This document shows positions 44,013 to 53,400 of a stretch of 64,000 bases of DNA, one piece after another (position 1 is the stretch's first letter; every line of letters starts with the position of its first letter). This DNA is from Marinoscillum sp964351625 (GTDB lineage: Bacteria; Bacteroidota; Bacteroidia; Cytophagales; Cyclobacteriaceae): contig CAYGOV010000005.1 in NCBI GenBank assembly GCA_964351625.1, forward strand, positions 1 through 64,000, written 5' to 3'. The notes below the pieces were generated by a model. That model was not told the origin of the DNA. It ran no database searches and saw only the letters and a list, made by a program, of their open reading frames with translations. The position numbers and the translations under genes were made by a program.

Positions 44013-44807
44013 TTACTTCTTGACCTTTTTTGAATTCTTATTGGTACTTGAACCCTTTCTTTGTAGTGCGGCATTGTACTCAAATAAATAAGCTAAAGTC
44101 GCAGATAGTGTGTAATTCCTAAATTCGAAGTTTTCCTCATAGGTGACAAATTTATAATCAGCATTGTCATTAAATCCCATATTCGAATGCCCAAATGAAT
44201 ACCTTAAATCGACTAAAATTCGTCCCCCAGTTACCACATCAAAATACATCCCCGCACTAACCTGAAGACCATATTGGACGCGATTTGCTTCCACAACAGA
44301 CCTTCTATCAAAATCACCACCATTCTCTTGTTTAAATTTGACAGAATATGGTATCGGGTCTACAACTGTCTTAGCCTCATTAAACTCATCTAGTAAAATC
44401 TCTCCTGTACCACCTAACCAATAACTTAGTTTCGGCCCTCCTGCCACATAAAAATATACAGGTTCGCTCCCAAAATTCCATCTTAAAGAAAATGGAAAGG
44501 ATAAATACCTGAAAGAAGTTTGGCTGTATACAGAAACATCATCATCGGCCCTATTAGTGACTTTTTTACCAATCTGCTCATAAAGCAATTCACCGCTTAC
44601 AGCATACTTATCTGACGCCTGATATATCATCATTATACCATAGTGACCACCATAATGATTACTTACATCAAACGAGTCTTTCTTATACTGTGAATCTTGA
44701 TAAATAAAGTCAGCTCTTTGGAGACCTACACGGGGACCAAACCAGTATTGTGCGTGCAACGCTGGCATTAAAAGCATTCCTAAGAGGAAAATGGGTAAGC
44801 GTTTCAT
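44013..44807 (-). CDS. Outer-membrane beta-barrel (PorT-like family) protein
   Basis: About 264 residues. The start at 44807 is chosen because MKRLPIFLLGMLLMPALHAQ is a clean signal peptide; an in-frame start at 44906 would place 33 unrelated residues before it. The mature part has amphipathic strands (YWFGPRVGLQRADFIYQ, VSGELLYEQIGKKV, RYLSFPFSLRWNFGSE, FYVAGGPKLSYWLGG, GLQVSAGMYFDVV, LVDLRYSFGHS, NYTLSATLAYLFEY), typical of outer-membrane beta-barrel domain proteins related to PorT. It ends with a basic tail KGSSTNKNSKKVKK. It lies between the PorP cluster and the nSTAND train; it points in the direction of the train but is 293 bp upstream. Specific function unknown. Confidence 0.82.
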   Translation of the reverse strand: MKRLPIFLLGMLLMPALHAQYWFGPRVGLQRADFIYQDSQYKKDSFDVSNHYGGHYGIMMIYQASDKYAVSGELLYEQIGKKVTNRADDDVSVYSQTSFRYLSFPFSLRWNFGSEPVYFYVAGGPKLSYWLGGTGEILLDEFNEAKTVVDPIPYSVKFKQENGGDFDRRSVVEANRVQYGLQVSAGMYFDVVTGGRILVDLRYSFGHSNMGFNDNADYKFVTYEENFEFRNYTLSATLAYLFEYNAALQRKGSSTNKNSKKVKK

Positions 44808-44955
44808 GTAAATGACTTTATTTATTGTAATGTTACAAATATTGCACGCCAGAATCCAAAAAAATGGATTGAAATTGGCGTTTGAATTATAAACAGCTTT
44901 TTTCAACCTGATAAAGTTCTATTGACTTTTGGGGCAAATAGTCACTTAACAGGAA

Positions 44956-44963
44956 TAAATTTG
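44956..44963 (+). promoter_or_regulatory. Probable Bacteroidetes-type -7 element for the PorP-like operon
   Basis: TAAATTTG matches the Bacteroidetes housekeeping -7 consensus TAnnTTTG exactly. TTTG at 44928-44931 could serve as the -33 element, with a spacing of 24 nt, slightly longer than the usual 17-23. The start codon at 45039 is 75 nt downstream. Confidence 0.42.
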
Positions 44964-45038
44964 ATATTTTAGCTTCAAAATTCATCTTTCTCAAATCTGA
45001 CGAAAGGTAAGCGTCTATCTAAAGACAAAAACTGGTAT

Positions 45039-46964
45039 ATGAAAAGAATTCTGTGGTTAGTCATTCTTTGTTTAAGTATCCAAAAGGGTATTTCCCAAAC
45101 ATTACCTAGAGTTTACAATCAATTTTTCATGAATCCATATGTCTACAATCCTGCAATGGCTGGAGTGGAGGGACATACTGTGTTGTTTTTCATGTATAAG
45201 AATCAGTGGTCAGGAATCGATGGTGCACCAAGTCATTCCCATGTCAATTTTCACGTGCCTTTGAAAGGTGGTTTGGCATTTGGCGCCATGGCTTACAATG
45301 AAAAGGCCGGTCTTTACTCTCAGAGTGGAGGAAAGGTTACAGGTGGTTATTTGATTAGTATAGATAGAGAACATTTCTTTCGCTTTGGTATGTCACTGGG
45401 TGCTGGAAACAACACCTTAAACTTTGGAGAATTCGACTCACCTTCAGATCCTGCATTTCAGAATTTACTTACCAATGAATCTTTCCTTATTGGGGATTTA
45501 GGATTTGCTTATCATTTCGGCCATTTCAATGTTGGAGTAGCTGTCCCATCAATTTTTGGATATGATCTTTTCACGACAGAAAGTACAAAAATCAATGTGA
45601 GGCCTCAAGACAATCTACTATTCAAAATGAATTATCGAGGACACCTTGGAGATAACATTGCAGTTGAACCACATTTACTTTATCGATACAATAAATATTT
45701 AAGCAATCAGCTAGAGGCAACAGTCATCTTTCACTTGCTCCATATTGTATGGGTTGGTGGAACATACCGTCAAGATGCCGGTTTTGTCGCCTTATTGGGG
45801 GCTAAGTTTTGGGAAAAAATGGGTGTTGGGTACTCCTTTGAATACGGCAATCCAAATACTGCTGCTTTAGTGGGTGGTACGCATGAAATTCATATTGGAT
45901 ATCACATTGGAACTAGAAAAGCACATGCTGAACATGTTTCGTCTTTTATAAAGAGTCATAGAACCACTGCTGAAGAGCGAGCTAAGGCCGCTGAGTTAGA
46001 ACGACAAAAGAAATTGCAAGCCCTGCAGCAAAGTAGAAAGCCTGCAGTTGCAGCTTCAAGTGAAGACGATCTAGGGCTACTCGCTGGGGCTAAAAAAGAA
46101 GAGCCCAAAAAGGTTGCAACTAATTGGAATTACGAGCAGGAAAATGAACCAATTGAAAGGGTAAATCAATTCGGAGAAAAAGAACGTGGGGTCAAATTTG
46201 ATCGCATAAATGAAAATGGTGAGAAAGAAGTGGTCTTCTCTTGGTTACCGCCTCCCCCTCCTGGCACCAAAGAAGAAACCTATGAAATAGCTGACCCTAC
46301 TTCTGATCCTTTGATAAGAACAAGACCAGATGGATCAAAAGAAGCGGGAATAAAATGGACAAGAACGCTAGATGGTAATCGTAAAGAAACACTCGTTATT
46401 TGGGATGCAATCATGAGCGAGGCTGTAGCGGGTGAGATCGATCATAATAAGTCAGTAGCTAAAACACTAAAGGATGCTAAAATTGTGATAACTGCAGCTG
46501 AGCCTCCAGTAGTAGAAGAGGTAAAACCAGTAGAAGAGGTAAAAGAAGAAGTGAAGGAAGAGATAATTATCGAAAAGGTCATTCCCGAAGCTCCCGCTAA
46601 GGAGATAACTCAAGAAACACCTAAGAGTAATCCGGTAGTCGTTGATGATATTAAAAGTCATGAAGAATATTCTAAAAATAATGAAGTCCAAGTTGCAAAA
46701 CGAGGTAATAATCTACTAGAATTAGATGCAAGCAATTATGTCGTTGCTGGAGTGTACAAAAATTATCAGAATGCTGAAGATGAAAGTGACAGACTCTTTC
46801 AAAGGGGGTTACACGATACAAAAGTCGGCTACCTATCGGCAAGTGGTTACTATTATGTAGTAATTTTCGAATCCTCGGATATCAAAAAAGTTACATCGGC
46901 TAAAAACAGGATGAAAAACATCCAGGGTTTATCCAAAGTATGGGTCTTAACTGTGAATGAATAA
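45039..46964 (+). CDS. PorP/SprF family T9SS protein with SPOR-like C-terminal extension
   Basis: A 641-residue protein with signal peptide MKRILWLVILCLSIQKGISQ. Residues 22-300 have the PorP/SprF barrel: RVYNQFFMNPYVYNPAMAG, KNQWSGIDGAPSHSHVNF, GGLAFGAMAYNEKAGLYS, ...GGTHEIHIGYHIGT. PorP/SprF proteins are about 300 residues long and help the secretion or anchoring of T9SS type B cargo. Here about 340 residues follow. They comprise a basic helical linker, two repeats of the type FGEKERGVKFDRINENG...EVVFSW and RPDGSKEAGIKWTR, an acidic VKPVEEVKEEVKEE stretch, and a C-terminal domain (about 565-641) with the SPOR-like pattern NYVVAGVYKNYQNAEDESDR...YYYVVIFES. SPOR domains bind peptidoglycan, so the tail could tether the barrel. 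It ends in TAATG, coupled to the next gene. Confidence 0.85.
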   Translation: MKRILWLVILCLSIQKGISQTLPRVYNQFFMNPYVYNPAMAGVEGHTVLFFMYKNQWSGIDGAPSHSHVNFHVPLKGGLAFGAMAYNEKAGLYSQSGGKVTGGYLISIDREHFFRFGMSLGAGNNTLNFGEFDSPSDPAFQNLLTNESFLIGDLGFAYHFGHFNVGVAVPSIFGYDLFTTESTKINVRPQDNLLFKMNYRGHLGDNIAVEPHLLYRYNKYLSNQLEATVIFHLLHIVWVGGTYRQDAGFVALLGAKFWEKMGVGYSFEYGNPNTAALVGGTHEIHIGYHIGTRKAHAEHVSSFIKSHRTTAEERAKAAELERQKKLQALQQSRKPAVAASSEDDLGLLAGAKKEEPKKVATNWNYEQENEPIERVNQFGEKERGVKFDRINENGEKEVVFSWLPPPPPGTKEETYEIADPTSDPLIRTRPDGSKEAGIKWTRTLDGNRKETLVIWDAIMSEAVAGEIDHNKSVAKTLKDAKIVITAAEPPVVEEVKPVEEVKEEVKEEIIIEKVIPEAPAKEITQETPKSNPVVVDDIKSHEEYSKNNEVQVAKRGNNLLELDASNYVVAGVYKNYQNAEDESDRLFQRGLHDTKVGYLSASGYYYVVIFESSDIKKVTSAKNRMKNIQGLSKVWVLTVNE

Positions 46965-49900
46965 TGAGAATTTTATTAATTGGTATATTGACTTCATTAG
47001 CGACCATAGCTATCTCCCAGCAACGCCCTTTTATTAATTCTGTTGATAAAACTCATTCTACTTCAGGTGAAACTATAACCATATCAGGATCAGGTTTTAA
47101 TCCTGGTAATATGCAAGTGAATTTCGGTGCAGGAATAGCAACTATCACTAATAGTACTAATTCACTGATTGAGGTAACTGTACCAGTAAATGCTACCTAT
47201 GGTTTAATCAATGTTCTTGATAAATCTACGGGATTATATGCCAGTTCACCTAAGTACTTCTCTCCAGCTTTCTCAGGGGGCTCCTTTGACGCTTCTGCTG
47301 TAGGAACACAAGAAAAGTTCACAACAGGCAACACCTATATCTACGATGTTTGCGGGTGTGACTTTGACGGGGATGGTAAAATTGATTTTGCTACGGCAAA
47401 TAACAACTCCAACAATGTGAACATTTTCAGAAATACCTCTACTTTGAACACAAGTTCTTTTGTGAAACAAGATATCCCCAATGGATACAGTACTATAAGT
47501 ACAGAGTGCAGTGACTTAAACGGAGATGGAAAACCAGACTTAGTCTTTGCTACAAACGTCGGGATAAATGAAAAGCAAATATTTGTCTATCGGAATACAA
47601 GTACTATAGGAAGTATCTCTTTTGCAAAAACAGAGTTCTCCTTACCTGATGAAACATCAGGAGAAAAAAGGAACCCAAGAAAATTCAGAATAGGTGATTT
47701 GGATGGTGACGGAAAACTTGACCTTATCATAGGAAATGAAAAAGACAATACCCTATTTATCTATCTCAATAAATCCACTACTAGCGGTGTAATAGCTTTT
47801 GATAATCCTTATTCACTAGTGGTAAGTAATGCATCAAATGTGGGTGTAGTTGATATAGCAGATCTAAATCAAGACGGATTACTAGATATTATCACATTCA
47901 GCTACGCCATTTCGGATGTTATTCATATTCTTAAAAACGAGAGTAGCTCTGGAACATTGAAGTTCAATCAGCCCACATCATTCGGAAGCCAAATAATTAG
48001 ATTAAACGTAACAGTAGCAGATTTTAACAGCGATGGACTTAAAGAAATTGCCACATCAAGCTCAGTGTCAGATGAAATAGAGATTCTAAATAACTCCTCA
48101 ACTGCGAATACCATAAACTTTGATGCAGTAGCTACCAACATAAAAGGCCTTGATAACCCTTGGGGTTTAGAATCTGCAGATATCAATGGTGACGGCAAGG
48201 TTGATATTTGCATTGCTGCTATATCAAACAGCTTTGGACTTAATGTTCTAGAGAACACTTCAAGTAATGGCACGATAAGTTTTAAATCCAACCCAATTGC
48301 GGGCACGGGTAATAGAAACCTTACGATCGCTGATGTGAATGGTGATGCAAAGCTGGACATTGTAGCTGCAAATGAAAGTGAGCAAACAGCTCCAGGTAAA
48401 ATGTTAGTTCTCACAAATCGAAATTGCCTTTTCCCTTCTATAGGCCCCAAAAATCTTACCTTTTGCACAGGCAACGCTTTTAATCTTACTACTATCAAAA
48501 CAGCTCAGGCAACTTATAATTGGACTATAGTAGCTGGAAATGCGACAATCAACAGTAATGGAGCATCAACAGCAAGTGTCACTGTTAATTCAGGAACTAG
48601 TGCCAGCATAAAAGTCACTATTACATCCAATGATGGGCTATGCTCTGATGAAGTTACAGAAACATTCACACTTACGGGAGGCACTCCTCCTTCTGCTCCA
48701 GCAATTCAATTAAGTAATACAGGTACAATTTGTGCTGGCACAGACTTTACATTGACTGGAACTTCAGGCAGAGATACTTACATATGGACATTGCCAGATG
48801 GTCGTGAGGTAAGTCAATCTAGTAATGTTTTGTCTATCACAAATGCGAGTGGTGCCGACGCAGGAATTTATAAACTAAGGGTGCAGCAAACAGGTAGTTG
48901 TGTGAGTGAAACAGGTACTAGATCAATCGCCATAAACGAACCTCCCGTTGTTAGTATAACCAACAATGGAACTGATATTTTTTGCATTAATTCAGCAGTA
49001 GAATTGGAGGTTCCGAGTATTCAAGGTTTTACATACCAATGGAAAAAGGGAGGTGTAAACATCTCAGGTCAGACTGTTAGTAAATATACTGCCAGCACTT
49101 CAGGTGATTACAGTGTTGACGTGGTTTCAAATACCAGTGGATGTGCAAACGAAAGTGCTACTTACACCATCACCGCCCGTGCTCTGCCTAACAGTTCGTT
49201 TGTCTCAGTAAGTGAAATATGTGTAAATATAGAAACAGCTTTTACAGCAACTAGTATAGCTGATGCTGGTTCTGATTTAACTTATGACTGGGATTTTGGG
49301 GATGGCAATAAAGCTGTAGGAAAGGACACATTCAATACTTTTGCTACTGAAGGTACATTTACAGCTACTCTTACAACTGGTTATGTAGATGTTGACAATT
49401 GCATTGGTACGATTACCAAAGAAATTAAAGCGACTGATACTAAATCTATTGATATCTTAGAACCACAAGGCAATGAGAAATGCCCACTTGACAGTCTGCG
49501 ACTAGAACTACCTACTTCTTATAAGTCCTACAATTGGTCTACAGGTTCTACAGAGTACTTCACTTATGGTAAAACATCTGCTAATGAAGAGACAGTAACA
49601 GTGACGGTTGATATGGTTACTGATATTGGGTGTACTGTTCAATCTTCGGTAACAATTGGGAATTACATGAATTCACGATTGGTAATCAGCTCTCCCGATG
49701 GTACAATTGCAAATGACACTATCAAATTGGAAAATGGGAAATCAATTGTTGAATTGGAAGCTGCGAATGGTTCATCATATGATTGGACACCCACGGATTT
49801 ATTAAAGTTTTTAAGTGAATCCAATGTTTTAGCTTATCCAAAAGATGAATTCACCATAGTATCTGTAACAGGTCCAGATGCTGTGAATAGTTGTGAAACA

Positions 49901-50209
49901 ACAGCAAGTGTAGTCATACAAACTCCGGGAGTTATTCCTAGAAAATCCTTCTCGCCAAATGGTGACGGTCAAGGATTTGACTGTTGGGAGATCCTGAATA
50001 CCGACCAGCTTGATGGCTGCACTGTTTACATTTTTGATCAGCGAGGCAGTACTGTTTTTAAAGGAAACTCACCATTTACTGATAACTGTGTCTGGAATGG
50101 TAATTTGGATAATGGTTCTTCTCCTGCACCAGAAGGAATTTATTATTTTGTCATGAAATGTGACAACTCTAGAAATGAAAAATCAGGTGCTATTTTGCTC
50201 GCTCGTTAA
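46964..50209 (+). CDS. Secreted IPT/TIG-propeller-PKD protein with T9SS type B (CHU_C) sorting domain
   Basis: A 1,081-residue protein with signal peptide MRILLIGILTSLATIAISQQ. Residues 22-105 form an IPT/TIG domain (TITISGSGFNPGN). Residues about 115-490 contain seven FG-GAP/VCBS repeats with Ca2+ loops: DFDGDGKIDFA, DLNGDGKPDLV, DLDGDGKLDLI, DLNQDGLLDII, DFNSDGLKEIA, DINGDGKVDIC and DVNGDAKLDIV. This suggests a seven-bladed integrin-like propeller. Ig/PKD-like domains follow, including DWDFGDGNKA near 780. The end is a gliding-motility-associated C-terminal domain: RKSFSPNGDGQGFDCWEI, VYIFDQRGSTVFKG and PEGIYYFVMKCDN. Its ATG overlaps the stop of the PorP-like gene by one base, so the two are almost certainly coupled, as in other PorP/CHU_C pairs. 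Confidence 0.9.
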   Translation: MRILLIGILTSLATIAISQQRPFINSVDKTHSTSGETITISGSGFNPGNMQVNFGAGIATITNSTNSLIEVTVPVNATYGLINVLDKSTGLYASSPKYFSPAFSGGSFDASAVGTQEKFTTGNTYIYDVCGCDFDGDGKIDFATANNNSNNVNIFRNTSTLNTSSFVKQDIPNGYSTISTECSDLNGDGKPDLVFATNVGINEKQIFVYRNTSTIGSISFAKTEFSLPDETSGEKRNPRKFRIGDLDGDGKLDLIIGNEKDNTLFIYLNKSTTSGVIAFDNPYSLVVSNASNVGVVDIADLNQDGLLDIITFSYAISDVIHILKNESSSGTLKFNQPTSFGSQIIRLNVTVADFNSDGLKEIATSSSVSDEIEILNNSSTANTINFDAVATNIKGLDNPWGLESADINGDGKVDICIAAISNSFGLNVLENTSSNGTISFKSNPIAGTGNRNLTIADVNGDAKLDIVAANESEQTAPGKMLVLTNRNCLFPSIGPKNLTFCTGNAFNLTTIKTAQATYNWTIVAGNATINSNGASTASVTVNSGTSASIKVTITSNDGLCSDEVTETFTLTGGTPPSAPAIQLSNTGTICAGTDFTLTGTSGRDTYIWTLPDGREVSQSSNVLSITNASGADAGIYKLRVQQTGSCVSETGTRSIAINEPPVVSITNNGTDIFCINSAVELEVPSIQGFTYQWKKGGVNISGQTVSKYTASTSGDYSVDVVSNTSGCANESATYTITARALPNSSFVSVSEICVNIETAFTATSIADAGSDLTYDWDFGDGNKAVGKDTFNTFATEGTFTATLTTGYVDVDNCIGTITKEIKATDTKSIDILEPQGNEKCPLDSLRLELPTSYKSYNWSTGSTEYFTYGKTSANEETVTVTVDMVTDIGCTVQSSVTIGNYMNSRLVISSPDGTIANDTIKLENGKSIVELEAANGSSYDWTPTDLLKFLSESNVLAYPKDEFTIVSVTGPDAVNSCETTASVVIQTPGVIPRKSFSPNGDGQGFDCWEILNTDQLDGCTVYIFDQRGSTVFKGNSPFTDNCVWNGNLDNGSSPAPEGIYYFVMKCDNSRNEKSGAILLAR

Positions 50210-50262
50210 CTAAATAATATTACATTTCAAATAGTTATTTATACTATATCAAGACATACGTC

Positions 50263-50292
50263 TTATTTTAATTATATTTTTTATTAAAATAA
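50263..50292. repeat. AT-only inverted repeat after the CHU_C gene
   Basis: The arms TTATTTTAAT (50263-50272) and ATTAAAATAA (50283-50292) are perfectly complementary with a 10-nt loop that is mostly T. It lies 54 bp after the stop of the CHU_C gene and 137 bp before the second giant gene. It is GC-free, so a weak terminator or DNA-bending element; no T-run follows the right arm. Confidence 0.35.
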
Positions 50293-50428
50293 TAACGCAA
50301 CCTTCTAGATAAAAGATAATCATTCACGTAATTAATGTTTTGCATTTGAAAGGGTTTTCGTAGATTGCCCTATGGGTTACATTAGGCTTATAGCCTGTAT
50401 TCATGGATAATTCGACCACCACTCAGAT

Positions 50429-53400
50429 ATGAAGATCAATAGGAACCAGCTCCTTTTCTCAACTCTATTTTTTCTAAGCCTTTCCTTTAACGCTTTTTCA
50501 CAAACGCAATTTGCGGATGAAACGTCATGTACCAATGGTATTGATGACGGTGGAGATGGCTTTACAGATTGTTATGACAGTGAATGTGCTGGAGGGCCAA
50601 GTTGCAAAGATTTCTATTTTGGAAATAGTGTCGCTTGTACTGAAGAGCCAACTGTAAATCCACAATTCAAAATAAGAACGGAGTGGGTTTCTGATGATGA
50701 AACTGCGAATAGCCACTCATCTCCTACTGTTGGTGATATTGATCAGGATGGAACTCCCGAAGTAGTAGTAACCAATCGTCAAGCAAAAACAGTATCAATC
50801 TTGGACGGTGTAACCGGGAATACCGAATTTCAAATTTTTCTAAATACGGCAGGTCAAAATTTTGAACCTGAAAATGGATTAGTGATTGCAAACCTTGATG
50901 GAGATGCTTGTGCGGAAATCATCGTGGTTGAGAATGTGGGTAGGCATATAGCCATGTTTGATTGCACAGGGACGCGAATTTGGAGTACACAGGATGGTGC
51001 CCCTGCATGCGGAGGGGATAATGTAGGCTTACCTGCAGTGGCAGATTTTGACGGTGATGGCCAGGTAGAACTTTACTATAAAAATGAAATTAGAAATGCT
51101 CATACTGGTGCATTGATTATAAAAGGAAGTGGGAACTGGGATAAAGATTTTGTGCATGCTCCAGTAGCCGTCGACATCCTCGGTGACGAAAACCTTGAGC
51201 TAATTTCAGGGAAAGCCATTTGGTCAGTGGATATCGCATCGAAGACTTTGACAAAGATTGCTGACATGGATACAGATTTGGCCAGTAGCGGAATTTCAGG
51301 TGGATATTATCCGAAATATTATTCTTCTTGGGATGACCAATGGACAGCTATTTCTGTAGCGGATTTCAATTTAGATGGTCACATTGACGTGCTCACCTCG
51401 GGAGCACTCGGAACAAGTTATACTGGTAAAACAACCATTTTCTTTTGGGATGTCTTTAATCACTCTGTGAAAATCTACCAAGACAATTCGAACAATTTCG
51501 TTCGCGGTACTGGTAGGATAAACATAGGAGATGCTGATGGTGATGGATTTCTTAATGCCAATTATGTCTCTGATCAAAAATTATATTCACTTGAACTCAA
51601 TCAGGTTTCAGGCGTACTCGAACCTTTGTGGGTAATCCCTGTAAAAGAAGGATCCTCAGGCTTTACAGGTTGTTCATTGTTTGATTTTGATGGTGATGGA
51701 GCCTTCGAGACCATTTATCGTTCGGAATCAGGACTACAAATCATAGACGGAAAGCTTGGTACTATTCGACAAACATTGACGTGTATTTCAAGAACTCAAG
51801 AAGAATACCCAATAATTGCCGATGTGGATGGTGATGGTGCATCGGAAATATGCGTTCCTTGCTACACTAGCGATGCAACGCCTTTTAATCCATATGAAAA
51901 TACCCAGTACTCTCATATAAGAGTCTTTGGAGCTGACGGTGAAGCCTGGCAGCCTTCACGTTCTGTTTGGAATCAGCACACCTATTTCAACGTGAACGTG
52001 AATGATGATCTCACAATACCTGCACGCCAACAAGATCATTCAGTGATTTTCTCAACAGATGTGTGTACCACAGGCCCAAATAGATTTCTTAATACTTTCT
52101 TGAACCAAGCACCTTTTGTGGAATCTGATGGATGCCCTTCTTATGTTAGTCCTGATATCAATTTAGATGGATCAAGTATTACTGCTACTGCTTCTGATTG
52201 TCCTGCTACTACGTTTGATGTGACTTTTACCATCAGTAATGATGGTGATGCTGATCTTTCAGGATCATTACCAGTGACTTTCTATGCTGGAGATCCGGAA
52301 ACCGTAAATTCCACTAAACTCAACACACAAACAGCCATCCTTACGAATTTCAAAATAGGAGAAACGAGAACCTTTACTATGTCAGTCGATGGCCTGGGCG
52401 GAGCATTCGATCTTTACGTTTCAGTCAATGATTACGGACAGACACCAATTATCACTCCTGGCCTAGGAAGTATTCCAGAATGTACGTCGACGAATAACAT
52501 TGCCTCAATTACAGTGGGTTATACACCTTTCGATCTTACAGTGGACTTCCTCAAAGACAATGATAAATGTGATCCAAGTAAGCCAAATAATGGTAAAGCC
52601 GAGGCTTATTTTGATGGAACAAGTGGAGGTGGAATCGAAAACTTCTGGTTTGAAGATTTTCAAGATGCGAGTATTAATGGAGCAAAAAATGATTCAAATG
52701 GTGACTCTCAATGGTCATCTACAACTTCAGGAACGCCTTCTTTCTATGGGGTCAATACTGGAAGATTTAGGGCTTGGAAAACTGGTGGAAAAAATGAGGA
52801 CACACCCGTCACTTGGAATGCTACCATCGATATCTCTGGACATACCGACGTGACATTTAGTGCAGACATGATAGCAGATGGCGCCATGGAAGCTTCGGGT
52901 GAGTGGCGAGATGTTATGAGGGTTTATTATACAATCGACTCAAATACTGAAGTATTACTTTCAGAAGGGTATGGGAATTTCACCTTCAAACAAGCAAAGC
53001 AAACTGGAATAAATGGTTCAACCTTGAAGGTAAGGGTGACCATACACACTACTTCGGATGATGAGAAATTTTCTTTGGACAATGTGAGCTTAACAGGCAC
53101 TGGCGCACCTACAACCAAAAAATTCACAGATGCTGACGGCTTTGAATTCAATTGGTACAATGAAGGCGACTTTAGCTCTCCGATTTATACTGGATCAACC
53201 TACGCTAGTATGGCAGATGGTATTTATGATGTTGTTGGTTACACGCCAAGTGGAAATTGCTACTCCGATACAATAAAAGTTACTATTGGACTAAACGCTA
53301 GTGCCAATTTCATGGTGCATGTTTACGAATTAGCTCCCCAAACTTTTTGCAACCCTTCCAATGGTCAAATGCGTGCCTTCGCGTATACTCAAGTTGATGG

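Noticed and set aside
50361..50396. Short hairpins GCCC-TAT-GGG and AGGCT-TAT-AGCCT before the second giant gene
   Set aside because: Stems of 4-5 bp without T-runs are expected by chance; not enough to call a regulator or terminator.
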